NCBI RefSeq assembly: GCF_048553715.1
Contig: NZ_JBLZNC010000002.1
Span: forward strand, 310,001 to 374,000
DNA from: Sagittula sp048553715
GTDB lineage: Bacteria; Pseudomonadota; Alphaproteobacteria; Rhodobacterales; Rhodobacteraceae
Length of the DNA stretch: 64,000 nucleotides
Direction of reading: 5' to 3'
Part shown: piece after piece, positions 8,444-17,557 of the stretch
Numbering within the stretch: the first letter of the stretch is position 1
How the letters are laid out: each line of letters starts with the position of its first letter
Notes under the pieces: generated by a model
The model's input: only the letters and a program-made list of their open reading frames with translations
Database searches by the model: none
Told to the model about the DNA's origin: nothing
Position numbers and translations under genes: made by a program

Positions 8444-10522
8444 ATGCCGGACCTTCTGATCGAACTCTTTTCCGAGGAAATCCCCGCACGGATGCAGGCC
8501 AAGGCCGCAGCCGATCTTCAGAAAATGGTGACCGACGGTCTGGTCGATGCCGGGCTGACCTATGCCTCGGCGGCGGCCTTTCACACGCCGCGCCGTCTGG
8601 CCCTGACGGTTGAGGGGCTGACCGATCAGTCCCCCACCCTGACAGAGGAACGCCGCGGCCCCAAAGTGAGCGCACCGGACAAGGCGCTCGAAGGGTTCAT
8701 GCGCGGCGCCGGTGTCACCCGTGACCAGCTGGTCGAGCGTGAGGAAAAGAAAGGCGCGTTCTATTTCGCCACCGTGACGACGCCGGGCCGTCCTGCCGAG
8801 GAAATCATCGCGGAGGTTCTGGAACAGACCGTGCGCGGTTTCCCGTGGCCGAAATCCATGCGCTGGGGCGCGGGTAGCTTGCGCTGGGTCCGCCCGCTGC
8901 ACCGCATCCTGTGCATCCTGACAGATGAAGAAGGCGCGCGCGTTGTCGATCTGGACATCGACGGCATCACATCGGGGCGCACCACCGAAGGGCACCGTTT
9001 CCTTGGCGCGACGCCTTTTGATGTCACCTCCTTTGATGACTACAGCACCAAGCTGAAACAGGCGCATGTGATCCTGTCCGCCGAGGAACGCCGCCAGCAC
9101 ATCTGGAACGACGCCACCAACATGGCCTTTGCCCAAGGGCTGGAGGTCGTCGAAGACGCAGGCCTTCTGGCCGAGGTCGCAGGGCTGGTGGAATGGCCCG
9201 TGGTGCTGATGGGCGACATCGCCGAGGATTTCCTTGGCCTGCCGCCCGAGGTGCTGCAAACCTCGATGAAAGAGCACCAGAAGTTCTTTTCGGTGAAGAA
9301 CCCGAAAACCGGCCGGATCGAAAAATTCATCACCGTCGCCAATATGGAGACCACCGACAACGGCGCGACCATCCTTGCGGGCAACCAAAAGGTGCTGGCA
9401 GCGCGTCTGTCGGACGCCAAGTTCTTTTGGGAAAACGACCTGCGCGTGGCCAAGACCGAAGGTCTGGGCGCGTGGACGGACCGTCTGTCGAACGTGACCT
9501 TCCACAACAAGCTGGGCAGCCAGAAAGCGCGGATCGACCGCATTGCCACGCTGGCAGAGACCCTCGCGCCGCAGGTGGGTGCGGAGCCCGCGCTGGCCCG
9601 TCAGGCCGCCGAAGTCGCCAAGGCCGATCTCTCGTCGGAAATGGTCTACGAATTCCCCGAATTGCAGGGGCTTATGGGCCGCTACTACGCGCAGGCCGCG
9701 GGTCTGCCCGATGCGGTGGCCGAAGCCTGCCAAACCCATTATTCGCCGCTGGGCCCGTCCGACGACGTGCCCACCGCGCCGGTGTCCGTCGCCGTGGCGC
9801 TGGCCGACAAGCTCGACACGCTGACAGGGTTCTGGGCCATCGACGAAAAGCCGACCGGCTCCAAAGACCCCTTCGCCCTGCGCCGCGCGGCCTTGGGCGT
9901 GATCCGCTTGGTGCTAGCGAATGATTTGCGGATTGCCCTGACCGAGATGTTGCGCACGGGCCTGTCCGGCAATGGCGCCAACGACGATGCGGTTGCGGCA
10001 GACCTCCTCGCCTTCATCCACGACCGTCTCAAGGTTCACCTGCGCGCCGAGGGCGTCAGCCATGATGTGATCGACGCCTGCCTGTCGATGGACGGCAACG
10101 ATGACCTGACCTTGCTGGTCAAACGGGCACAGGCGCTTGCCGCCGTGATGGCCACCGAGGACGGCAAAAACCTTGTCCAAGGCTTCAAACGCGCCAACAA
10201 TATCCTGTCTCAGGCCGAGGCGGCCGACGGTGTCGAATACTCCTTTGGCGCGGATGTGAAATTCGCCGAAACGGACGAGGAACGCGCGCTCTTCGCCGCG
10301 CTGGACGCGGCTGACGCCAAAATCGCCCCCGCGATGAAGGCCGAGGATTTCGCCGCCGCGATGGAGGCAATGGCCACCCTGCGCGCCCCGATTGATGCGT
10401 TCTTCGAGGCGGTTCAGGTGAACTCTGACAACCAGATCGTGCGCCGCAACCGTCTGAACCTGCTGTCGCGCATCCGTCAGACCTGTCTTCTGGTCGCGGA
10501 TCTGACCCGGATCGAGGGCTAA
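8444..10522 (+). CDS. glyS: Glycyl-tRNA synthetase beta subunit
   Basis: A 692-residue GlyS, the normal length for the bacterial beta subunit. It opens with the family signature MPDLLIELFSEEIPARMQ. It contains the tRNA-synthetase 2f region (for example SMRWGAGSLRWVRPLHRI and PEVLQTSMKEHQKFFSV) and an HD-like core around ADLSSEMVYEFPELQG. The C-terminal DALR-type anticodon-binding domain ends RRNRLNLLSRIRQTCLLVADLTRIEG-like. It provides tRNA(Gly) recognition for GlyQ. The gene is closed by a strong terminator 22 bp after its stop, so the gly cluster ends here. Confidence 0.98.
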   Translation: MPDLLIELFSEEIPARMQAKAAADLQKMVTDGLVDAGLTYASAAAFHTPRRLALTVEGLTDQSPTLTEERRGPKVSAPDKALEGFMRGAGVTRDQLVEREEKKGAFYFATVTTPGRPAEEIIAEVLEQTVRGFPWPKSMRWGAGSLRWVRPLHRILCILTDEEGARVVDLDIDGITSGRTTEGHRFLGATPFDVTSFDDYSTKLKQAHVILSAEERRQHIWNDATNMAFAQGLEVVEDAGLLAEVAGLVEWPVVLMGDIAEDFLGLPPEVLQTSMKEHQKFFSVKNPKTGRIEKFITVANMETTDNGATILAGNQKVLAARLSDAKFFWENDLRVAKTEGLGAWTDRLSNVTFHNKLGSQKARIDRIATLAETLAPQVGAEPALARQAAEVAKADLSSEMVYEFPELQGLMGRYYAQAAGLPDAVAEACQTHYSPLGPSDDVPTAPVSVAVALADKLDTLTGFWAIDEKPTGSKDPFALRRAALGVIRLVLANDLRIALTEMLRTGLSGNGANDDAVAADLLAFIHDRLKVHLRAEGVSHDVIDACLSMDGNDDLTLLVKRAQALAAVMATEDGKNLVQGFKRANNILSQAEAADGVEYSFGADVKFAETDEERALFAALDAADAKIAPAMKAEDFAAAMEAMATLRAPIDAFFEAVQVNSDNQIVRRNRLNLLSRIRQTCLLVADLTRIEG

Positions 10523-10543
10523 GCCCCCGCCCGACACCATCGG

Positions 10544-10578
10544 AAAATGCCGCGCGATTCCGTCGTGCGGCATTTTTT
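10544..10578 (+). terminator. Rho-independent terminator of glyS
   Basis: A 10-bp perfect stem AAAATGCCGC/GCGGCATTTT (10544-10553 and 10567-10576) with a 13-nt loop, ending in a six-T run. Confidence 0.9.
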
Positions 10579-10645
10579 GTGTCACACCTCAGGGGCGCAA
10601 AGGGACAGCTTGTCACATCAGTGTCACCCGCTATGCTCCGCGCGA

Positions 10646-13231
10646 ATGACGACAGGTGCTGCGGTGCAGAAAATACCCGATCCCAACGCGGGCGTGACGC
10701 TGATCACCCCTTCGGCCAAGATGGCGACACCCACCCATGGCGGGCGGGCCAAATGCCTGCAGCGTCTGGTGCGGTTGGATCTGCCCGTGCCGCGCACCGT
10801 GGCACTGTCCTTTGATACGGTGCATGCGATTGCCGCCGGACAATTGCCCGACATTGCACAGATGCTGCAGTCCTTTGACGGCAATGCCCTGCTCTGCGTG
10901 CGCCCCTCCTCCGAGGATCCCGATTGGGGCGGCCCGAGCGCTGTGCTCAACATCGGGATGAACGACGACCGGCTGGCGATCCTGTCGCGCGACATCGGGG
11001 ACGAGGCCGCCGCCGCCCTGTATCTGCGGTTTGTGCAAGCTTATGCGATCCATGTGGCGCGGCTTGACCCCGACCAATTCGACGAGATCGAGGACACCGG
11101 CCGCGCTGGCTTGCGCACAGCCTTGCTGGCCTATGAGGATGAGGCCGAGGAACCTTTTCCCCAAGACCCCGCCGTGCAACTGCGCGAGGTGCTGCGGTCC
11201 ATGGCGCGCGCATGGGAAGGCACGACAGCACGGCTACTGCGACAGGCCAAAGGCGCGCCGGTGGATGCGGGTCTGGGCCTTGTGGTGCAGGAAATGGCGC
11301 TGGGTCTGGGGCGAGGCGAATGCGGCTCCGGCGTGTTGCAGTTGGTCAATTCGGAAACCGGCCAGCCGCTGCTGACTGGCCGGTATCTCAGCCAAAGTCA
11401 GGGGCGGGACGCGCTGCGCCAACGCCATCGCAGCCTGTATCTGGAACGCGACCCGCGCGGGGCATCGCTGCAGGACGTGGCCCCCGAGGCCTTTGACAAG
11501 CTGCTGGCCTATGCGGATCTCATGCGCCAACGCCTGCGCGAGGAAATGCAGATCGAGTTTACGATTCGTGAGGGGGCCGTGCATATTCTGGACGGCGTGC
11601 GGGTCGAACGCTCGGCCCGCGCGGCTGTGCGCATTGCGGTGCGTCTGGCCCAAGACGGGATTATTTCCCGCCCCGAGGCTGTGATGCGCATTGAACCCCG
11701 CGCCCTGTCGGAACTGCTGCATCGCCAGATTGCCACAGGCTCCGAACGCGATGTGATCGGACGGGGGATCGCGGCCAGCCCAGGGGCAGCCACGGGGCGG
11801 ATCGTCTTTTCCTCGGCAGAGGCGCAGGCCAGCGCCGCACGGGGCGAGGCCTGCATTCTGGTGCGCCGCGAAACATCGCCGGAGGATATTCGCGGCATGC
11901 ACGCCGCCGTTGGCGTGCTGACAGAACGCGGTGGCATGACCAGCCACGCGGCGGTGATCGGGCGTGGGCTTGGCCTGCCCTGTGTCGTCGGCGCGGCCCG
12001 CATGGGCTTTCAGGTGCAGCAGAAAACGCTGGTGGGGGAACGCGGGCGCATCTTCCACGAGGGCGACGTGATCACCCTTGATGGCACCTCGGGCGAGGTG
12101 TTGCTGGGCAGCCCCGAAACCATCGAGGCCACGCTGGACGATGCCTTTCAAACGCTGATGGGCTGGGCCGATGCGGCGCGTGACATCGGCATCCGTGCCA
12201 ATGCGGACACCCCCGCCGATGCGGCCACGGCGCGCCGGTTCATGGCGCAGGGCATCGGCCTATGCCGCACGGAACATATGTTTTTTGATAGCGAGCGCAT
12301 CACCCCCATGCGCGAGATGATCTTTGCCGACACGCCAGAGGATCGTCAGGCCGCGCTTGCGGTGTTGCTGCCCATGCAGCGCGCCGATTTCACCGAGCTG
12401 TTCCGCATCATGGAAGGTCTGCCGGTCTGCATCCGGCTGTTCGATCCGCCCTTGCATGAGTTCCTGCCGCACACCCGCGCCGGTCTGCGTGATCTGGCCG
12501 AGGCTCTGGATCTGCCGGTGTCCGATGTGACCCGCCGCGTCGAGGCGCTGACCGAATACAACCCGATGCTGGGTCTGCGCGGCGTGCGACTGGGCATCAC
12601 GGTGCCGGAAATCTACGACATGCAGGCCCGCGCGATCTTTGAGGCCACGCTGGACGCCTCGCGCGATGGCGCACCCGTGGTGCCCGAGATCATGCTGCCG
12701 CTTGTCAGCGCCAAACGCGAGGTGGAGCTGCTGCGCGCCCGGATTGATGCGGTGGCCGCCGCCGTGCGGGCCGAACGCGGGGCCAGCTTTACCTTCCGGC
12801 TGGGCGTCATGGCAGAGACCCCCCGCGCCTGCCTGCGCGCCGACGAGATCGCCCCCCATTGTCAGTTCCTCTCCTTCGGGACCAACGATCTGACGCAGAT
12901 GACTTATGGGCTGTCGCGCGACGATGCGGGGCGGTTCATGTCTGATTACGTCCAACAAGGCGTCTTTGCCGAGGACCCGTTCCACCGGCTCGATATCGAC
13001 GGTGTCGGAGAGCTGGTCGCCGCCGGTGTGCGGCGTGGACGGGCGGCAAATTCCGGCGTGACCCTGTCGATGTGCGGGGAACATGGTGGCGACCCCGAAT
13101 CTATCGCCTTCTGCCGTGAGATCGGCATGGATTACGTCAGCTGTTCGCCGTTCCGCGTGCCCGTGGCCCGGCTTGCCGCCGCCCAACTGGCGCTGCGCGA
13201 AGCCGCCATGCAAAAAACGCATGAACGCTAA
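10646..13231 (+). CDS. Divergent pyruvate phosphate dikinase / PEP-utilising enzyme paralogue
   Basis: An 861-residue protein with PPDK architecture: an N-terminal ATP-grasp-like region, a swivelling phosphohistidine domain and a PEP/pyruvate TIM barrel. The phosphohistidine is His434 in GGMTSHAAVIG. The barrel keeps GIGLCRTEHMFF, NPMLGLRGVRLG, SFGTNDLTQ and the catalytic Cys810 in MCGEHGGDP. The ATP end is eroded: GGKGANL is replaced by GGRAKCL (32-38), the conserved MPGMMDT stretch is missing before VLNIGMND, and the LQTRxGKRT strand reads LDGVRVERS. It may therefore be a PEP-binding protein of altered specificity rather than a genuine dikinase. The start at 10646 is the first ATG that leaves the conserved N-terminus intact. 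Confidence 0.85.
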   Translation: MTTGAAVQKIPDPNAGVTLITPSAKMATPTHGGRAKCLQRLVRLDLPVPRTVALSFDTVHAIAAGQLPDIAQMLQSFDGNALLCVRPSSEDPDWGGPSAVLNIGMNDDRLAILSRDIGDEAAAALYLRFVQAYAIHVARLDPDQFDEIEDTGRAGLRTALLAYEDEAEEPFPQDPAVQLREVLRSMARAWEGTTARLLRQAKGAPVDAGLGLVVQEMALGLGRGECGSGVLQLVNSETGQPLLTGRYLSQSQGRDALRQRHRSLYLERDPRGASLQDVAPEAFDKLLAYADLMRQRLREEMQIEFTIREGAVHILDGVRVERSARAAVRIAVRLAQDGIISRPEAVMRIEPRALSELLHRQIATGSERDVIGRGIAASPGAATGRIVFSSAEAQASAARGEACILVRRETSPEDIRGMHAAVGVLTERGGMTSHAAVIGRGLGLPCVVGAARMGFQVQQKTLVGERGRIFHEGDVITLDGTSGEVLLGSPETIEATLDDAFQTLMGWADAARDIGIRANADTPADAATARRFMAQGIGLCRTEHMFFDSERITPMREMIFADTPEDRQAALAVLLPMQRADFTELFRIMEGLPVCIRLFDPPLHEFLPHTRAGLRDLAEALDLPVSDVTRRVEALTEYNPMLGLRGVRLGITVPEIYDMQARAIFEATLDASRDGAPVVPEIMLPLVSAKREVELLRARIDAVAAAVRAERGASFTFRLGVMAETPRACLRADEIAPHCQFLSFGTNDLTQMTYGLSRDDAGRFMSDYVQQGVFAEDPFHRLDIDGVGELVAAGVRRGRAANSGVTLSMCGEHGGDPESIAFCREIGMDYVSCSPFRVPVARLAAAQLALREAAMQKTHER

Positions 13232-13271
13232 GCATAGCCTGTCAAAGCATTTTTCAGGGTAAAAGCAACCT

Positions 13272-13294
13272 TTGGGCGGATATACGCCCAATTT
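13272..13294 (+). terminator. Possible weak terminator after the PPDK-like gene
   Basis: A 7-bp stem TTGGGCG/CGCCCAA with a GATATA loop (13272-13291) followed by TTT. It lies 40 bp past the stop. The stem is short and the T run brief, so activity is uncertain. Confidence 0.5.
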
Positions 13295-13410
13295 AACAAG
13301 ACATTTGCCCGGGCAACGTTTACCGATTGTCACAAATTTTGTACAAACCGCGCCGTTCTGACGCTTTCTGCCGGCTCAGAGCGTGATTTTTCTTGACAGA
13401 GACCGCTGCT

Positions 13411-14049
13411 ATGTTTCGTGACGTCCTTCGTGCCTTTGGCTTTGCTGCCATGCTTGCCGCCCCTGCCCTGACCGCCCATGCCGACCCCGCGCGCAAAGCG
13501 CAAACGCTGGTTTCGCTGGAAACCAAAGCGCTGGCGCGGACCTCGCCCGAGCATCTTCAGGGGCTGGTAACGCCCGTATCCGCCGGGGCAATCGTCGGCG
13601 CGGGCCGCATCCAGTACGACCGCAACTGGCTGGCCGCGCAGCCCGTGGCCCACGGCGGCTCTGAATGGGAATGCCTGTCCGAGGCGCTCTACTTTGAAGC
13701 ACGTGGCGAGACCGTCAAAGGCCTGTTCGCCGTGGCAGAGGTCATCATGAACCGCGTGGCGTCCTCGCGCTTTCCGAATTCTGTCTGTGGCGTGGTCAAT
13801 CAGGGCACGGGTCGCAAATTCGCCTGCCAGTTCACCTACACCTGTGACGGCCAGCCCGAAAACATCCACGAGCCGCGCAGCTGGACCCGTGTGGGCAAGG
13901 TCGCCCGGCTGATGCTGGACGGCGCGCCCCGTCCGCTGACCCAAGGCGCCACCTTTTACCACACCACCGCCGTGCGCCCCAATTGGTCCTCTGCCTTTAC
14001 CCGCACTGCAAGCATCGGCGACCATCTGTTCTACAAAAACCCACGCTAA
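13411..14049 (+). CDS. Cell wall hydrolase, SleB (Hydrolase_2) family
   Basis: A 212-residue exported protein with a signal peptide (about 1-24, ending LTAHA) and a C-terminal SleB/CwlJ-type hydrolase domain (about 90-210). The domain shows ECLSEALYFEARGE with the catalytic glutamate, followed by AEVIMNRV and CQFTYTCDG, and ends GDHLFYKN. Such enzymes cleave the glycan strands of peptidoglycan. In non-sporulating alphaproteobacteria the domain serves general wall turnover rather than spore germination. I chose the ATG at 13411 to give a canonical signal peptide; a TTG at 13393 would add six residues. Confidence 0.92.
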   Translation: MFRDVLRAFGFAAMLAAPALTAHADPARKAQTLVSLETKALARTSPEHLQGLVTPVSAGAIVGAGRIQYDRNWLAAQPVAHGGSEWECLSEALYFEARGETVKGLFAVAEVIMNRVASSRFPNSVCGVVNQGTGRKFACQFTYTCDGQPENIHEPRSWTRVGKVARLMLDGAPRPLTQGATFYHTTAVRPNWSSAFTRTASIGDHLFYKNPR

Positions 14050-14178
14050 GCTGTTCAAATCAAGGCAGTTTGCGCCCAACTGTGCGCTTTCTGCCCACGT
14101 CAGGGCGTTTTCGACCTGTGCTGGCTGCGATGCTCCCCTATGGTGGCCGCAATTCGCGACCCACGAAGGAGCCTGACT

Positions 14179-15135
14179 ATGGCCTCTGAAATCCGCCTCG
14201 CCTTTGCGCACCCCTCTGAACGCGCCATCGCCACCGCTGGCGATGCCCCCCGCGACCGTATCAGCCTGCGCGATCACATCGTCGAGGTCGAGATCGGCGC
14301 CTTTCAGGCCGAGCGGGGCACAAAGCAACGCATCCAGTTCAATGTCGTGGTCGAGGTCGCGCCCTTTACAGGTGCGCTTGACGATGATGTGGACCGCATC
14401 CTGTCCTACGACCGCGTCACAGAGGCGATTGCCTTTGAACTGGCCGCCGAGCGCCTGAACCTGCTCGAAACACTGGCCGAACGCGTGGCGGAACGTATCC
14501 TGCTGGAACCCCAAGCGCTGCGCGCCTTTGTGCGCATCGAAAAGCTCGACCGTGGTCCCGGCGCGCTGGGGGTCGAAATCGTGCGTGCGCGCGCCGATGT
14601 GGCAGCCCATTTGAACGCCTTGGCCGAGGAAACCGCATCGGAACGGCCGCGCCCGCGTGTGGTCTACCTGTCCAATGATGCCATCGACCACCCAGATCTT
14701 GGGCAGTGGATCGACGCGTTGCTTGCACGCCGCGCGCCGGTGGTTTTGTGCTGCGGCCTGCCGCCCGAGGCACCCTTGGACACCGGCCACCGCATGACGC
14801 AACGGCGCGTTGACCTGCTGGCGATCGAACAAAACGCTTGGCGATTGGCGTCGCGCGATGCGCGGTGCAAGGTCGTGGCCACCCGAACCGAGCTCGACTG
14901 GGGCATGCGCAACGGGCAGACCTGCGTCTGGGCACCGTCCAAGATCGTACTGGATTCCACCGATGGCCCCATGGGCGCGGTGCGCGACAGCGCCGCCCTG
15001 ACCACGTGGTTCGCAGCCGAGATGGAGGCCAGCGACCTGCTGTTCATCGGCGCGACCCTGCCGGATCTGCAAGATACCGCCGGACGTGCCGTCGCCCCGG
15101 GCCAGCCCCTGTTCCCACAAGGGGATCAGGGTTGA
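14179..15135 (+). CDS. folB: Dihydroneopterin aldolase fused to a second (amino-acid-kinase-like?) domain
   Basis: A 318-residue protein, about 200 residues longer than ordinary FolB. The N-terminal part (about 25-140) is a dihydroneopterin aldolase: RDHIVEVEIGAFQAERG, SYDRVTEAI, ETLAERVAERIL, and the catalytic-lysine strand VRIEKLDRGPGALG. The remainder (about 157-318) has a Rossmann-like alternation. It ends with a WAPSKIVLDSTDGPMGAVRDS and TTWFAAEMEASDLLFIGA pattern that resembles the C-terminus of amino-acid kinases of the MfnE type; this is an eye-based assignment. GAAGGAG precedes the ATG. It lies 31 bp upstream of folP, so the pair makes the pterin branch of folate. Confidence 0.85.
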   Translation: MASEIRLAFAHPSERAIATAGDAPRDRISLRDHIVEVEIGAFQAERGTKQRIQFNVVVEVAPFTGALDDDVDRILSYDRVTEAIAFELAAERLNLLETLAERVAERILLEPQALRAFVRIEKLDRGPGALGVEIVRARADVAAHLNALAEETASERPRPRVVYLSNDAIDHPDLGQWIDALLARRAPVVLCCGLPPEAPLDTGHRMTQRRVDLLAIEQNAWRLASRDARCKVVATRTELDWGMRNGQTCVWAPSKIVLDSTDGPMGAVRDSAALTTWFAAEMEASDLLFIGATLPDLQDTAGRAVAPGQPLFPQGDQG

Positions 15136-15166
15136 AAACCCGCCATGAATGGGCCACAGAAACGTG

Positions 15167-16180
15167 ATGAAACGCTACTATCGGCCCATCGTCCGCTTTG
15201 ACGCCGCTCGCCCCGAAACCGCTCTGCCGCTGGCGGGCGGTGCGGGGTGGTTGTCACAGGCCATCTGTTTCCAGCGCGGCGGTGCTGCGCAAACCGTAGA
15301 GGCGCAGGATATTCCCGCAGACTGGCAGGACAGGTTGACGGCGCAGCGTCCGCCGCTCGCCGGTCTGGCTTTGGATCGCACCCGTGTGATGGGCATCCTC
15401 AACGTGACGCCGGACAGTTTTTCGGACGGCGGCAGCCTGCATTCCGCCGCCGCAGCCCTGCGCCGCGCCGAGGACATGGTCGAGGCTGGCGCAGATATTC
15501 TGGACGTCGGCGGGGAAAGCACCCGGCCCGGTGCGCAGACCGTCCCCATCGCCGCCGAGATCGCCCGGATCGAGCCGGTGATCCGCGCCATCGCCAGCGA
15601 TATCACCGTGCCCATCTCCATCGACACGCGCAAATCCGCCGTGGCAGAGGCCGCAGTGACCGCCGGTGCGGGGCTGGTGAATGACGTGTCCGGCTTCACC
15701 TACGATCCGATGCTGGCGCATTACTGCGCGCGCGAGGGGCTGCCGGTCTGTGTCATGCACACGCTGGGCCCACCCGAGACGATGCAGGACAATATCGCCT
15801 ATGACGATGTGCTGCTGGACGTGTTTGATTTCCTCGAAACGCAAGTGCAGATGCTGGTCGATCTTGGCCTGTCGCGAGGGCAGATCGTGGTCGATCCCGG
15901 CATCGGTTTTGGCAAGACCATCGATCACAACCTGACGCTGTTACGCCATGCCGCGCTGTTTCACGGGCTGGGGTGTCCGGTGCTGGTCGGCGCGTCACGC
16001 AAGGGGTTTATCGGAACAATCACCGGGGCATCGCCCGCTGTCGAACGGGTGCATGGCTCTGTCGCCGTGGCGCAGGCCATGGCCGCGCAGGCCATCCAGA
16101 TCGTGCGCGTGCATGACGTCGCCCCCACGGTGCAGGCGCTCGTCATGCACCGCGCAATTGAAACTGGAGATTTGTCATGA
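15167..16180 (+). CDS. folP: Dihydropteroate synthase
   Basis: A 337-residue dihydropteroate synthase that condenses dihydropterin pyrophosphate with p-aminobenzoate. The pterin-binding TIM barrel begins near residue 68 with the signature VMGILNVTPDSFSDGG. It continues through DVGGESTRPGAQ, the SIDTRKSAVA strand, LVNDVSG, VDPGIGFGKT and VGASRKGFIG. The first 65 residues are an N-terminal extension common in alphaproteobacterial FolP. The stop overlaps the glmM start (ATGA), so translation is coupled. An alternative GTG lies one codon upstream of the chosen ATG. Confidence 0.96.
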   Translation: MKRYYRPIVRFDAARPETALPLAGGAGWLSQAICFQRGGAAQTVEAQDIPADWQDRLTAQRPPLAGLALDRTRVMGILNVTPDSFSDGGSLHSAAAALRRAEDMVEAGADILDVGGESTRPGAQTVPIAAEIARIEPVIRAIASDITVPISIDTRKSAVAEAAVTAGAGLVNDVSGFTYDPMLAHYCAREGLPVCVMHTLGPPETMQDNIAYDDVLLDVFDFLETQVQMLVDLGLSRGQIVVDPGIGFGKTIDHNLTLLRHAALFHGLGCPVLVGASRKGFIGTITGASPAVERVHGSVAVAQAMAAQAIQIVRVHDVAPTVQALVMHRAIETGDLS

Positions 16181-17532
16181 CGCGCAAGCTGTTTGGCACC
16201 GACGGTGTCCGTGGCACCGCAAACATTCACCCCATGACCGTCGATATGGCGGTGTCGCTGGGCGCGGCTGTGGGCCGTCACTTTCGCAACGAACACGGTG
16301 GCGTCCATCGCGTTGTGATCGGCAAGGACACCCGCCTGTCGGGCTATATGTTCGAAAATGCCCTGACGGCGGGGCTGACCTCTACGGGCATGAATGTCTT
16401 GTTGCTTGGCCCCGTGCCGACACCGGCGGTGGGTCTTTTGACCGCATCCATGCGCGCCGATCTGGGCATCATGATCTCTGCCAGCCACAACCCCGCCGAG
16501 GACAACGGGATCAAGTTCTTTGGCCCCGAAGGGTTCAAACTGTCCGATGCGGTCGAAGCCGAGATCGAGGCCTTGGTGGCCGCCGGCGTAAAGCCCGCGC
16601 AGCCACAGAACATCGGCCGCGCCAAGCGGATCGAGGACGGGCGCTTTCGCTATCAGGAACGGGTCAAGGGCACGCTGCCCTCTGGCCTGCGGCTTGACGG
16701 GATCAAGGTCGTCGTCGATTGCGCCCATGGCGCCGCCTACCGCACCGCACCCGAAGTCCTGTGGGAGCTGGGCGCAGATGTGATCCCTGTGGGGACCGAC
16801 CCAAACGGGCTGAACATCAACGCCGATTGCGGCTCGACCAAACCGCAGATGGCGGCCGACACCGTGCGCGCCCACGGAGCCGATCTGGGGATCTGTCTGG
16901 ACGGCGACGCGGATCGCATCATTCTGATCGACGAGACAGGCACCGTGGTGGACGGCGACCAGATCATGGCGCTGCTGGCCGCGCGTTGGGCCGATGAGGG
17001 GCGTCTGGCCGGTGGCGCACTGGTGGCCACCGTGATGTCGAACCTCGGTCTGGAACGGTTCATGGACAGCAAGGGGCTGCGGCTGGAACGCACTCAGGTC
17101 GGCGACCGCTATGTCGTGGAACGGATGCGCGAGGGTGGCTTTAACCTCGGCGGCGAGCAATCCGGCCATATCGTGATGACCGATTACGCCACCACCGGCG
17201 ACGGGCTGATGGCGGGGCTGCAATTCCTGCGTGAAATGGTGCAGTCCGGCAGCAAAGCCTCCGAGCTGACCCGCAGCTTTACGCCCGTGCCGCAGTTGCT
17301 GAAAAACGTACGCTTTGCCGCTGGCGTGGCACCGCTGGACGCGGCGCGCGTTCAGGCGGTGATCAAGGATGCCGAGGCCAAGCTGGTCGGCCAAGGGCGG
17401 TTGTTGATCCGCAAATCGGGCACCGAGCCGCTGATCCGTGTCATGGCAGAATGTGAAGACGACGGGCTGCTCAATCAGGTTGTCGACGATATCGTGGCAG
17501 AGGTCGAACAGGCCGCAGCACCGGCATCGTGA
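16177..17532 (+). CDS. glmM: Phosphoglucosamine mutase
   Basis: A 451-residue alpha-D-phosphohexomutase that interconverts glucosamine-6-phosphate and glucosamine-1-phosphate for UDP-GlcNAc and peptidoglycan synthesis. The four domains are visible. The first starts RKLFGTDGVRG and carries the phosphoserine loop ISASHNP (Ser103). The metal-binding loop is LDGDADR, the sugar-binding loop GGEQSGHI, and the C-terminal phosphate-binding loop RKSGTEPLIRVMAE. The folP-glmM order with a four-base overlap is a widespread bacterial arrangement. A terminator follows directly after the stop. Confidence 0.98.
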   Translation: MTRKLFGTDGVRGTANIHPMTVDMAVSLGAAVGRHFRNEHGGVHRVVIGKDTRLSGYMFENALTAGLTSTGMNVLLLGPVPTPAVGLLTASMRADLGIMISASHNPAEDNGIKFFGPEGFKLSDAVEAEIEALVAAGVKPAQPQNIGRAKRIEDGRFRYQERVKGTLPSGLRLDGIKVVVDCAHGAAYRTAPEVLWELGADVIPVGTDPNGLNINADCGSTKPQMAADTVRAHGADLGICLDGDADRIILIDETGTVVDGDQIMALLAARWADEGRLAGGALVATVMSNLGLERFMDSKGLRLERTQVGDRYVVERMREGGFNLGGEQSGHIVMTDYATTGDGLMAGLQFLREMVQSGSKASELTRSFTPVPQLLKNVRFAAGVAPLDAARVQAVIKDAEAKLVGQGRLLIRKSGTEPLIRVMAECEDDGLLNQVVDDIVAEVEQAAAPAS

Positions 17533-17535
17533 AAC

Positions 17536-17557
17536 AGGGGCCTGCGGGCCCCTTTTT
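17536..17557 (+). terminator. Rho-independent terminator of glmM
   Basis: A 7-bp stem AGGGGCC/GGCCCCT with a TGCG loop (17536-17553) and a five-T tail, starting four bases after the glmM stop. Its tail abuts the stop codon of the convergent DUF2937 gene. Confidence 0.85.
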
